Source: Rhodococcus pseudokoreensis (GTDB lineage Bacteria; Actinomycetota; Actinomycetes; Mycobacteriales; Mycobacteriaceae). From it: a DNA stretch of 64,000 bases. The stretch's first letter is position 1; each line of letters opens with the position of its first letter. The notes under the pieces are model-generated. The model had not been told where the DNA came from, did not search any database, and saw nothing but the letters and a program-made list of their open reading frames with translations. The translations under genes and the position numbers were made by a program. The stretch lies in the NCBI RefSeq assembly GCF_017068395.1, contig NZ_CP070619.1, positions 5,208,001 to 5,272,000 on the forward strand, read 5' to 3'. Positions 17,742 to 25,573 of this stretch are shown piece after piece.

Positions 17742-17779
17742 CTGTCCTGTCCTCGTCGTCGTGCCGTCGGAGTACCCGC

Positions 17780-18562
17780 TCAGGCGGGGAAACTCACCTT
17801 CCGGGTCAGGGTGCCGATCTCCTTCAGCACGCGCTCGCCTTCGCTGCGTTCGCGCTGCCAGATGTTGCGGCCGACGATGATGCCGCGGGCGCCGGCGCGC
17901 AGGGTCTGCCCGATCGCGTCGACGGTCTCGGTGACGTCGCCGGCCAGCGGTCCGCCGGCGATGACGAGGGGGACGCCGAGTTCTTCGACGAGGCGGGCGG
18001 TGCGTTCCTCGCCGGGGAAGGCGATCTTGATGATGTGGGCGCCGAGGTCGTAGGCGATGCGGGCGACCTTCTCCTCTTCGACGGCGACGTCGTCGGTGCG
18101 GGGTGCGCCCATGATGACCGGTTCGAGGACGAGGGGGATGTCCCAGGCGTCGCAGGCGGTGACGACCTTGCCGACGCGGGCGCACATGGCGGCGCGTTCG
18201 CTGCGGGAGATGTTCCACGGGAACAGCATCTTCACGGCGTCGACGCCCATCCGGACGGCTTCGTCGACGGTGGTGATCAGTTCGTGGGAGCCGCCGCCGT
18301 CGAGGGTGCTGACGTCGTAGTAGGTGTCGATGGTCAGCACGCGGCTCAGGTGCGGGTGCTCGGCGAAGAACTTTTCGGTCTGCTTGACCTGGCCGGGGGT
18401 CATCATGAAGCCGGTGACGTCGGTGTCGGCCCAGGCGGCGAACGGTGCCGAGGGGGTTTCGAGGCCCTTGATGCGGTCGAAGATCAGTCCGTGATCGACG
18501 GGCATGATGATCGCCGCCCGGTCGTTCGGCAGTGTGCGGCGCATCCGGTATTCCATGCTCAT
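17780..18562 (-). CDS. Class I aldolase of the DhnA/LsrF/DeoC group
   Basis: A 260-residue TIM-barrel aldolase. IIMPVDHGLIFDRIKGLE is the DhnA-type opening, a lysine in HIIKIAFPGE is in the place expected for the Schiff base, and LVIAGGP plus GARGIIVGRNIWQ are the phosphate-binding loops. It would cleave a ketose-1-phosphate or related compound into DHAP and an aldehyde. The start is MSMEYRM at 18562. It sits between dhaL and the FGGY kinase. In this context it is the likely C-C-cleaving step of the polyol pathway. Confidence 0.85.
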   Translation of the reverse strand: MSMEYRMRRTLPNDRAAIIMPVDHGLIFDRIKGLETPSAPFAAWADTDVTGFMMTPGQVKQTEKFFAEHPHLSRVLTIDTYYDVSTLDGGGSHELITTVDEAVRMGVDAVKMLFPWNISRSERAAMCARVGKVVTACDAWDIPLVLEPVIMGAPRTDDVAVEEEKVARIAYDLGAHIIKIAFPGEERTARLVEELGVPLVIAGGPLAGDVTETVDAIGQTLRAGARGIIVGRNIWQRERSEGERVLKEIGTLTRKVSFPA

Positions 18563-18599
18563 TGTCAGTTCACTTTCCTTTGTGGGTTCGAGTGGTGTG

Positions 18600-18635
18600 C
18601 AGGTACGACAGTGGTTTTCAGGTACGACAGCGGTT
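18600..18635. repeat. Tandem 17-base repeat (19-base period) at the dhaL stop codon
   Basis: CAGGTACGACAGTGGTT (18600-18616) and CAGGTACGACAGCGGTT (18619-18635) differ by one base and are separated by TT. The second copy runs into the dhaL stop codon (18634-18636). It looks like a local duplication just after the gene end. Confidence 0.85.
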
Positions 18636-19329
18636 AGTGCGTCCAGGCGGTGTCGACGGGTCCGTCGTGCCCGGCCACCGCGGCCGCGGCGCACTGGATC
18701 ATGAGGGCGACGGCGGCAGCGCCGGGATCGAGCACGCCGCGGGCGACCTCTCCGACGTAGGACGCGCGGCCGCGGCGGGCCACGATGTCTCGGGTGGTCA
18801 GGGCACCCGCTCGCGCGGCCTCGGCCGAGGCGTTCAGGGCGCGGACCGGGTCCACGCCGGCGGCCGCCTGTTCGCTCAGCTTCTGCGCGGCGGGAACCAG
18901 GGCGTCGACCATGGTTTTGTGCCCGACCTGCGGCTTCCCGTACCGCTGCACGGTCGCCACCGCCGCGGTGAGTCCGTCGGCGAGTTCGGTCAGGGTCGGG
19001 GAGTCCCCGGCGGCGCATCGGGCGATGTCCCGGAAGAACATTCCGAACAGTGGGCCGCTGGTGCCGCCGGTGCCCAGGAACCCGCGCGAGACGGCGGTGA
19101 GCCAGGCGGTGAACGTCTGCGGCGACGTCGCGGCGATCTCGTCCTGGACCCGGGTGAATGCGGAGGTGAGGTTGGTGCCGAAATCGCCGTCGCCGGCCTG
19201 GCGGTCGAGTTCACCGAGGGAGGTGGCAGCGCCGCCACCGGCCGAGGTGCCCAGCACCGTGGTCAGCATCGCGGCCACCCAGCGGGGCGCGAAAGTCGTC
19301 GGCAGTGCCGTCGTTGTCGTCGAGGTCAT
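18634..19329 (-). CDS. dhaL: Dihydroxyacetone kinase ADP/ATP-binding subunit DhaL
   Basis: A 231-residue all-helical DhaL-type protein. The Mg-nucleotide aspartates are in LDRQAGDGDFGTNL. GFLGTGGTSGPLFGMFF and GHKTMVDALVPA follow in the family order, and RASYVGEVARGVLDPGA is near the C-terminus. It works with DhaK to phosphorylate dihydroxyacetone or another short ketose such as erythrulose. No DhaM-type phosphotransfer protein is encoded here, so ATP rather than PEP is the expected donor. It lies 12 bases downstream of the frameshifted dhaK, so the kinase function of the pair depends on that gene. Confidence 0.88.
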   Translation of the reverse strand: MTSTTTTALPTTFAPRWVAAMLTTVLGTSAGGGAATSLGELDRQAGDGDFGTNLTSAFTRVQDEIAATSPQTFTAWLTAVSRGFLGTGGTSGPLFGMFFRDIARCAAGDSPTLTELADGLTAAVATVQRYGKPQVGHKTMVDALVPAAQKLSEQAAAGVDPVRALNASAEAARAGALTTRDIVARRGRASYVGEVARGVLDPGAAAVALMIQCAAAAVAGHDGPVDTAWTH

Positions 19330-19341
19330 GTGTTGGGCTCC

Positions 19342-20353
19342 TTACCAATTCAGCGCAGGGGTCCGCACCGGTGCGTCCCACAGCTTCAGCAGATCGGGGT
19401 CGGCGGGGGTCAGGGTGACCGAGAAGCCGTGCATGTCGAGTGAGGTCACGTACGTGCCGACGAGGGTGCGCGCGACGGTGATGCCCTGCGCAGTCAGGAG
19501 TCGGTGCACGCCGCGGGCGGCGATCGACAGTTCCAGTGGGTAGGCGCCGCCGAGCCCGTTGACGATGGCCAGCACGGCGGAGCCGCGCCCCAGCCCCAGA
19601 TCCCGGACCAGCGGGGTGACCAGCATTTCGCTCAGTTCGTCGGCGGAGGCGTACCGGGCGCGGGAGATGCCGCGTTCGCCGTGGATGCCCACCCCGAGTT
19701 CGACCTCGTCGGCGGCCAGGTCGAACGCCGGGCGGTCCTGGCCGGGGTGGGTGCCCGCCTGCAGGGCGAGACTCATCGTGCGGGATGTGCGAGCGACGCG
19801 GCGAGCGGCGTCGGCCACCTCGGTGAGCGAGCCGCCGAGTTCGGCGCGGGCGCCGGCGATCTTCTCGACCGCGACCACTGCCGCGGTGCCGCGGCGGCCA
19901 GGCCCGTCCCCGTCCCCGTCGTCGGTGTCGGTGTCGGTGGCGAGGTCGTTCGTCGACCACCACCATCTCGGTGTCGACGGCATGATCGCCGGCCAGCTCG
20001 CCGGCGATGGTGAAGTTCAGGACGTCGCCGGTGTAGTTCTTGACGATCTGCAGAACTCCTCGACCGCTGTCGGCGGCCAGGGTGCCCTCGTGGACCTGCA
20101 GGGCGGTGGGGCTGGCGAAGACTGCGCCGGGGACGGCGACGTCGAGCATGCCGCGGCCGACGAACCCGGCGTGCAGCGGTTCGTGGCCGGAGCCGCCGCC
20201 GGAGACGAGTCCGACTTTGTCGCGGGCCGGAGTGGCCCGCACGATCAGTTGACGGTCGGTGTCGTAGGACACCAGGTCGGGGAAGGACAGTTCCATGCCC
20301 TCCAGCGCCTCCGTCACGGCGGCGCCGGGATCGTTGATGATCTGCCGTTTCAT
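19342..20353 (-). pseudogene. dhaK: Dihydroxyacetone kinase substrate-binding subunit DhaK, single-base frameshift
   Basis: The N-terminal part starts at 20353 and includes KVGLVSGGGSGHEPLHAGFV, the substrate pocket, running to AVDTEMVVVD. The C-terminal part follows in another frame: GRRGTAAVVAVEKIAG, GVGIHGERG with the hemiaminal-forming His, and VTSLDMHGFSVTL. One extra base at about 19949-19950 (plus-strand GTTCGTC instead of GTCGTC) separates them. Removing it restores VVVDDDLATD and a protein of about 336 residues, the normal length. All catalytic residues are otherwise intact, so the lesion is recent or a sequencing error. Confidence 0.85.
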
Positions 20354-20427
20354 TGCGGCGGCTCCTTCGAAATCGAGTACTGCGGTGCGCCGCTGCGCGG
20401 CACGGGTGGGATGTCGTGGGGTGGAAT

Positions 20428-20460
20428 GCCGGGCCGCCCCCTGGGCGGAGGCGGCCCGGC
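20428..20460 (-). terminator. Strong intergenic hairpin between the polyol permease and dhaK
   Basis: Two perfectly complementary 11-base arms (20428-20438, 20450-20460; GCCGGGCCGCC and its complement) enclose an 11-base loop. It sits in the 137-base gap between the permease stop and the dhaK start. No T-run follows on the minus strand, so it is more likely a partial terminator or mRNA-stability element that splits expression of the operon than a full stop. Confidence 0.55.
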
Positions 20461-20490
20461 TGTCTGGGGGGGACCGCGGACCGGGTGTGG

Positions 20491-21852
20491 TTACCGGCTC
20501 GCGTCGCCGGTCACCGCGGTGTTGTTGTCGTGGTGGTCGATGACGTGGTGCGTTTCGACGTCCAGGTCGCTCAGGCTCAGTCCCTTCTCGACGATCTCCT
20601 GCGACTCGGGCGGCAGGGTCAGCCAGTGCACGCACAGGGCGGCGACCACGTACAGCGCGGCGAAGACGATCGTGACACCGCCGGCGCCGATCAGGTCGAG
20701 GAAGACCGCGACGATCAGCGGGCCGACGAAGGTGGCGGCACCGGCACCGAGGTTGAGCACGGCGATCGCATTGCCCTTCTTCTCAGGGGCCATCAGGGAC
20801 ATCAGCACCGAGATGGGGGTGAATCCGGCGAGGGTGATGCCGAACAGTGCGGCGCACAGTGCGGCCACCCAGTACGCCCCGAAGGTCTGCGGCAGGAAGT
20901 ACAGCAGCAGGCTGCTGACCGCGCAGCCGAGGCAGCCGAAGATCCGGAGGGTCCGGTGCCAGCCGATCTTGTCGCTGACGATGCCGAAGATCAGGTTGGC
21001 GAAGATGTTGGAGGCGCCGACGATGAACACCAGGCGCAGCCAGCCGCTGGTGCCGAAGCCGAGTTCGTCGGAGAAGATCTTGGGCAGAAACACCAGGAAC
21101 CCGAATTGTGGTGCGGTGTTGATGATCCGGATGACGCAGCCGAGCCCGACCCGCGGGTTCTGGAAGGCGATCGCGATGCTCGCGACCAGGCTCTGACCGG
21201 TGGTGGTCGAGTGTGGGGCCAACCGGTCACCGCCGGCGACGCGGCGCAGTCCGAGCAGGGCGAGCAGGCCGCCGGCGATCACGATACCGAACGACAGCCA
21301 CAGGGTGGTGTATTCGCCGATGATGGGCTCGGTGCCGCTGGCGAGCAGCGAACCGAGGGTGGGCAGGCCGCCGGTGAAGGCGAAGTAGAACCAGCCGACG
21401 GCCGAGCCGAGGCGGCGGGCGGGACTGGCGGCGAGCACCCACACCAGGAAGCCGTATGCGAACAGGGGGTATCCCAGACCGCGGATGCCGTAGCAGATCA
21501 GCATCAGCACGTAGTTCTCGGTGCCCAGGGCGACGGCGAGGAACAGTACCTCGAAGACGCCCCAGATCGCGAGACCGAGCCACATCACCCGGCGGGGCCC
21601 CCACGTTTCCGACAGTGCCCCCGACAGCCAGGATCCGAGGGTCACCATCAGGCCGTAGACGCTGATGACGATCGCGGCCCGAGAGTCGCTGCCTGCGCCG
21701 TGGTCGGCCAGATACGGTGCGATGTAGCCGGATTCGACGCCGTCGCCGATCATGAAGAACAGCAGGCCGACGAAGCCGAGGAACAGCGTCGGGGGAAGGC
21801 CGATCCGTTCGATGAACGAGGCGAATCTGCCTTCGGAGATTTGATGTTGCAT
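20491..21852 (-). CDS. MFS polyol permease (RbtT/DalT-like)
   Basis: A 453-residue, 12-TM major facilitator protein. The N-terminus FIERIGLPPTLFLGFVGLLF with FMIGDGVESGYIAPYL is characteristic of the ribitol/arabitol (RbtT/DalT/CsbX) polyol permeases. It lies 12 bases after the Zn-alcohol dehydrogenase and is the second gene of the minus-strand operon. Likely role: proton-coupled uptake of a C4-C6 polyol, which the adjacent dehydrogenase then oxidises. The precise polyol is unknown. Confidence 0.85.
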   Translation of the reverse strand: MQHQISEGRFASFIERIGLPPTLFLGFVGLLFFMIGDGVESGYIAPYLADHGAGSDSRAAIVISVYGLMVTLGSWLSGALSETWGPRRVMWLGLAIWGVFEVLFLAVALGTENYVLMLICYGIRGLGYPLFAYGFLVWVLAASPARRLGSAVGWFYFAFTGGLPTLGSLLASGTEPIIGEYTTLWLSFGIVIAGGLLALLGLRRVAGGDRLAPHSTTTGQSLVASIAIAFQNPRVGLGCVIRIINTAPQFGFLVFLPKIFSDELGFGTSGWLRLVFIVGASNIFANLIFGIVSDKIGWHRTLRIFGCLGCAVSSLLLYFLPQTFGAYWVAALCAALFGITLAGFTPISVLMSLMAPEKKGNAIAVLNLGAGAATFVGPLIVAVFLDLIGAGGVTIVFAALYVVAALCVHWLTLPPESQEIVEKGLSLSDLDVETHHVIDHHDNNTAVTGDASR

Positions 21853-21864
21853 CGAAATGTCCGA

Positions 21865-22860
21865 TCAGGAGTGGGGCAGGATATGGACTTTGAGGGCCGA
21901 GTCGCTGTGTGCGGCGGCAATGGCTTCGCCGTATTCGGCGAGTGAAAATGTGTGTGTGACAAGCTTTTCTGCGGTCTCGGTGATGGACGGCATCATCGCG
22001 ACGGCGTCGGCGAAGGAATTCGCGACAGACTGTGAGCCGACGAACGTCAGCTCGCGGTCGAACAGATCGTAGGGCCGCAGGGGGATCGTCTTCTCGGAGC
22101 TGACCACACCCATCTGCAGCAGGGTGCCGCGCTTGTCGAGCAGGTCGATCGCGGCGGACACCGCGGCCGGGTGCCCGCTGGCCTCGAGCGCGATGTCGGC
22201 GCTGCGGGCCGGCAGGTTCTCGTCCGGTGCGAACGCGGCGTCGGCGCCGAGATCGAGGGCGGCCTTGCGGCGGGCCGGGCTGGGCTCGACGACGTGAATC
22301 GTGCGAGCACCGGCGGCGCGGGCGACGACGACCGCCAGCAGTCCGATCGACCCGGCGCCGAAAACGGTGATCCGGCGGTCGGTCAGCGACGGGGACCGGA
22401 AAAGGCCGTGCAGTACGCAGGACAGCGGTTCGATCAGCGCCCCGGCGGCCATGCTCATGCCGTCCGGTAGGGGATAGACCACCTTGGCGGGCACGCTCAC
22501 CAGGTCGGCGCACGCGCCGTCCGAGGTGACGCCGATCGGCACCAGGTAGTCGCAGAGGTTCGGGGCGCCGGCCAGGCAGTCCGCGCACTTGCCGCAGGCC
22601 ACGTTCGGATCGACCGCAACGTGCTGCCCGACCGTCAGGTTGTCGACACCGGGCCCGACCTCGACGATGCGGCCCGCGAACTCGTGACCGGGCACCACCG
22701 GGAACCGTCCGGTCGGGTAGTCGCCGATCACCAGGTGCAGGTCCGTCCCGCAGACACCGACCGCGGCCGGTTCGATGACGACCTCGCCGACCTGGGGCAC
22801 CGGTGCGGACGTGTCTACCAGCTGATGATTCCCTCGCCCGTCGAGCACCACTGCGCGCAT
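21865..22860 (-). CDS. Zinc-dependent medium-chain polyol/alcohol dehydrogenase
   Basis: A 331-residue MDR enzyme. Catalytic zinc ligands are in VGVCGTDLH and PGHEFAGR. The structural zinc site is VACGKCADCLAGAPNLC. The NAD-binding fold is ITVFGAGSIGLLAVVVARAA. Sorbitol/threonine dehydrogenase-like spacing suggests oxidation of a polyol hydroxyl to a ketone. GAGGAGGAA precedes the ATG. It is the first gene of the operon, behind a TAGACA-N17-TAATGT promoter and an upstream palindrome, and divergent from the CdaR-like activator. Confidence 0.9.
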   Translation of the reverse strand: MRAVVLDGRGNHQLVDTSAPVPQVGEVVIEPAAVGVCGTDLHLVIGDYPTGRFPVVPGHEFAGRIVEVGPGVDNLTVGQHVAVDPNVACGKCADCLAGAPNLCDYLVPIGVTSDGACADLVSVPAKVVYPLPDGMSMAAGALIEPLSCVLHGLFRSPSLTDRRITVFGAGSIGLLAVVVARAAGARTIHVVEPSPARRKAALDLGADAAFAPDENLPARSADIALEASGHPAAVSAAIDLLDKRGTLLQMGVVSSEKTIPLRPYDLFDRELTFVGSQSVANSFADAVAMMPSITETAEKLVTHTFSLAEYGEAIAAAHSDSALKVHILPHS

Positions 22861-22929
22861 GTCGCTTCCTCCTCGCTTCTGCGCCGTTCGGTCTGTGCCC
22901 GTCTGTCGGACTCACCAGCGCTGTGACGG

Positions 22930-22978
22930 ACATTACAGCGATGTGTTCGTATTGTCTAGCTCATACGTACTGTACGTA
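22930..22978 (-). promoter_or_regulatory. Promoter of the polyol operon with an upstream activator-type palindrome
   Basis: On the minus strand TAGACA (22953-22958) and TAATGT (22930-22935) are 17 bases apart, a good promoter for the dehydrogenase. Just upstream of the -35 lies a perfect inverted repeat, TACGTAC (22964-22970) and GTACGTA (22972-22978), with a 1-base centre. A site at that position suits an activator, and the divergent CdaR-like protein is the obvious candidate. Binding is inferred. Confidence 0.6.
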
Positions 22979-23065
22979 CAATCAAGATCGGAAAATACGG
23001 CCGGATGAACTCACTACGGGTGCTCAGGCAGTCCCGGCGCGACCGCGCACGTTTAGTCTTGCTGC

Positions 23066-24208
23066 ATGACCTGGGCGGTGCGGGACGGCGACGAGGACGA
23101 ATTCGCGTACGTGTTCACCGGCGAACTCGCTCAGCGTGTGGTGGACGAGGTGAGCCCTCGCCTGGACTACAACATCAATCTGATGGACCGCAACGGCCGA
23201 ATCATCGGGTCGGTCGACGGGACGCGTATCGGTACCGTGCACGCCGGTGCGCTCCAGGCCATCCGCGACGGCCGGCGAGTCCTCGTGGACGCCGACGAAG
23301 AATCTGCGGATGTCCGAGCCGGGATCAATATTCCTCTGACGCTCGACGGGCGGATCGTGGGTGCCGTGGGGGTCACGGGCGAACCCGCGGAGGTCGAGTC
23401 GGTGTGCAACGTCCTCGCGCTGACCGTGGAACTGTTGCTGCGAAATGAGCAGCACCGGGACAGTTCACGATGGCGGGAAGCGGCCGTGCGCGAACTGCTC
23501 CTCGGCCTGGTGAACGGAACCGTCACCGAGAACGGCCTGCTGGAAGCGTTGCGCCACATCGGTTCACCGATGGCCCCGCCGTGGAACATCGCGGCGGTCG
23601 TCCCCGCTGCGGGCGGTGGATCGTGGTCCCTTCCCTCATCCACGTCGGTGGCCCTGCTTCGGCGGGTCCAGGGGATTTCCGGTGTGGTTGCGGCCGAATT
23701 GCAGGGCGCGGTGTGGGTTCTGAGCGGTTCGGTGACAGACCGCACCCTCGCCGCGACCCGGCAGCGGCTGCGTACCGGCGACGTCCGTCTCGTCACCGGC
23801 AGACATGCCGCTTCGTCTCGTGAATTGTCGGTGGACGCTGCCCGGCTGGGCCTCCTCCTGGCCCGGGCGCACCTGCTGCCCGCGGGGGAGGAGACGGAAC
23901 TCTTCGCGCTGGTGCCCGAAACAGCTGTCGCACAGCAGTCCCGGGAGATTTCCCATGACACCGTGGAGCGTGTCCTCACGCCGCTGTCCGCGACCCTGCG
24001 TGAGACCGCTCGCGCCTTCCTCGACCACGATCTGTCGATCGCGGCGACGGCGACCGCGCTCGAGGTGCACCGCAACACGCTGGTCCAGCGACTCGATCGG
24101 ATCCAGCACGTGACCGGACTGAACCTGCGCACCTTCGACCACGCCGTCGCCATGCGGCTGGCACTCCTCGCGGCCGCGGCGCTGGAGGATCCGTACCCCG
24201 GAGCGTGA
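23066..24208 (+). CDS. CdaR/SdaR-like sugar-acid-responsive transcriptional activator
   Basis: A 380-residue regulator. The N-terminal half (about residues 15-135) matches the putative sugar diacid recognition domain: VVDEVSPRLDYNINLMDRNG, then AGINIPLTLDGRIVGAVGVTG. The C-terminus (about 315-375) is a PucR/CdaR-type HTH with LEVHRNTLVQRLDRIQHVTG. CdaR of E. coli activates glycerate- and sugar-diacid genes. Here glycerate kinase is the next gene downstream and the polyol operon is divergent, which fits a glycerate-type inducer. Confidence 0.87.
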   Translation: MTWAVRDGDEDEFAYVFTGELAQRVVDEVSPRLDYNINLMDRNGRIIGSVDGTRIGTVHAGALQAIRDGRRVLVDADEESADVRAGINIPLTLDGRIVGAVGVTGEPAEVESVCNVLALTVELLLRNEQHRDSSRWREAAVRELLLGLVNGTVTENGLLEALRHIGSPMAPPWNIAAVVPAAGGGSWSLPSSTSVALLRRVQGISGVVAAELQGAVWVLSGSVTDRTLAATRQRLRTGDVRLVTGRHAASSRELSVDAARLGLLLARAHLLPAGEETELFALVPETAVAQQSREISHDTVERVLTPLSATLRETARAFLDHDLSIAATATALEVHRNTLVQRLDRIQHVTGLNLRTFDHAVAMRLALLAAAALEDPYPGA

Positions 24209-24238
24209 AGCGCTGCCGAGTAGTCCAGGGCGTCGACA

Positions 24239-24294
24239 ATGTGCACATATTTGGCGGTCCGAATTGGGCAAGAATCTGTGTGTAATGCACATAT
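24239..24294 (+). promoter_or_regulatory. Repeated TGCACATAT elements upstream of glycerate kinase
   Basis: TGCACATAT occurs at 24242-24250, inside the perfect palindrome ATGTGCACAT (24239-24248), and again at 24286-24294. The copies are 44 bases apart, about four helical turns. They lie 30-90 bases before the glycerate kinase ATG. Spaced identical elements suggest a regulator binding two sites on one face; CdaR is a candidate, although the sequence differs from the palindrome at 22964. Confidence 0.4.
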
Positions 24295-24326
24295 GATGCG
24301 GAGCGTGGGCGACCTACGCTCTATTC

Positions 24327-25523
24327 ATGCGAAAGCGCACACCTACCGTTGTCCTCGCTCCCGACTCGTTCAAGGGGAGCCTCTCCGCCGTTGACGTCGC
24401 AGCCGCGATGGCCGCCGGTGTCCGCGCAGTGCTCGGCGCCGACGTCCGGATCGTGCAGTGCCCCCTCGCGGACGGCGGTGAGGGAACATTGCAGACCTTC
24501 CTCTCGGCGGGCAACGCCGAGCCCCGGGTGATCCACGCTCACGATGCCCTCGGACGCCCGCGGAACGCCCGCTACGGACTGTCCAACGACGGCAGGGTCG
24601 CGATCATCGAGGCCGCGGAAGCGAACGGTCTGCCGCACGTCGCGGACGTTCCACCGGCACCGTTGCGGGCGGATACCTTCGGCGTCGGCGAAATCGCCGT
24701 GAGCGCACTGGAAGACGGCGTCGACGAAATCCTTCTGTGCATCGGGGGCAGCGCAACCACCGACGGCGGCACCGGGATGCTCCGCGCACTCGGTGTGCGA
24801 TTCCTCGACGAGGACGGTCGCGACGTGGAACCCGGCGGTACCGGGCTCGGTGACATCGTCGCCATCGACGAGTCGCAACTGCACCCCCGGGCGCGGTCGG
24901 TGCGCTGGCGCGTCGCGACCGACGTCGACAATCCCCTCTGCGGGGAGAACGGGGCGGCCGCGGTGTTCGGGCCGCAGAAGGGCGCGACGGCCGACCAGGT
25001 CCGCGAATTGGATTCCGGACTCGGACAGTTGGCGATCGCTCTCCGCACGGCGTACGGCGCCGACGTTCTGGCCCTGCGCGGAGCGGGAGCGGCCGGCGGC
25101 ATGGCGGCCTGCCTGAACGCGATCCTCGCCGCGGAACTGGTGCCCGGCAGCGACCTCGTCACGGAAACGGTGGGACTGCGGTCTCTGTGCGCCGACGCAG
25201 ACCTGGTGATCACGGGGGAGGGGGCGTTCGACGCGCAGTCGCTGCAGGGGAAGGTGGTGCAGGGCGTCGTCCGTCAGACGCCGCCGGAGTGCCCTGTGAT
25301 CGTGATCGCCGGTACGGTTCGCCTGTCCGCAGCCGAGATTCGCGCCGCCCGGATCGCGGCCGCGTTCTCCATCGCCCGTGGACCGGCGGAACTCCACGAA
25401 TTGCTCGACAACACCGCCGAACTCCTCCAGGAGGCAACCGCTCAGGTCGTCGGACTGATCGACAGCCAGTGGAGCCGCCCCGCGCCGACGCACTTGCGGG
25501 TGACCGCGGACAGTCCGTCGTGA
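24327..25523 (+). CDS. Glycerate 2-kinase (GlxK/GarK type)
   Basis: A 398-residue glycerate kinase of the bacterial GlxK/GarK (type 1) family that makes 2-phosphoglycerate from D-glycerate and ATP. The N-terminal VVLAPDSFKGSLSAVDVAAA, the middle CPLADGGEGT and LLCIGGSATTDGGTGML, and the later ITGEGAFDAQSLQGK are the family's conserved blocks. It follows a CdaR-like activator and precedes pyruvate kinase by 50 bases. This gives a glycerate-to-pyruvate branch that lacks only enolase, expected elsewhere in the genome. Confidence 0.92.
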   Translation: MRKRTPTVVLAPDSFKGSLSAVDVAAAMAAGVRAVLGADVRIVQCPLADGGEGTLQTFLSAGNAEPRVIHAHDALGRPRNARYGLSNDGRVAIIEAAEANGLPHVADVPPAPLRADTFGVGEIAVSALEDGVDEILLCIGGSATTDGGTGMLRALGVRFLDEDGRDVEPGGTGLGDIVAIDESQLHPRARSVRWRVATDVDNPLCGENGAAAVFGPQKGATADQVRELDSGLGQLAIALRTAYGADVLALRGAGAAGGMAACLNAILAAELVPGSDLVTETVGLRSLCADADLVITGEGAFDAQSLQGKVVQGVVRQTPPECPVIVIAGTVRLSAAEIRAARIAAAFSIARGPAELHELLDNTAELLQEATAQVVGLIDSQWSRPAPTHLRVTADSPS

Positions 25524-25573
25524 TGAACCTGCCGAGTCACACAACCACTCTCAACTCAACCGCGAGGAGTCAC

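Noticed and set aside
16380..18562. AI-2 (Lsr) quorum-sensing uptake unit, suggested by FGGY kinase plus LsrF-like aldolase
   Set aside because: No LsrACDB transporter, LsrR or LsrG homologue is present; the neighbours are a polyol permease, dehydrogenase and DhaKL, which fit polyol catabolism better.
19900..20000. Programmed frameshift as the explanation for dhaK
   Set aside because: There is no clear slippery heptamer or downstream stem; a plain one-base insertion restores the family alignment exactly.
25187..25573. Longer pyruvate kinase reading frame starting at 25187
   Set aside because: It overlaps the end of glycerate kinase and encodes no family sequence; GAGGAG before the ATG at 25574 fixes the start.
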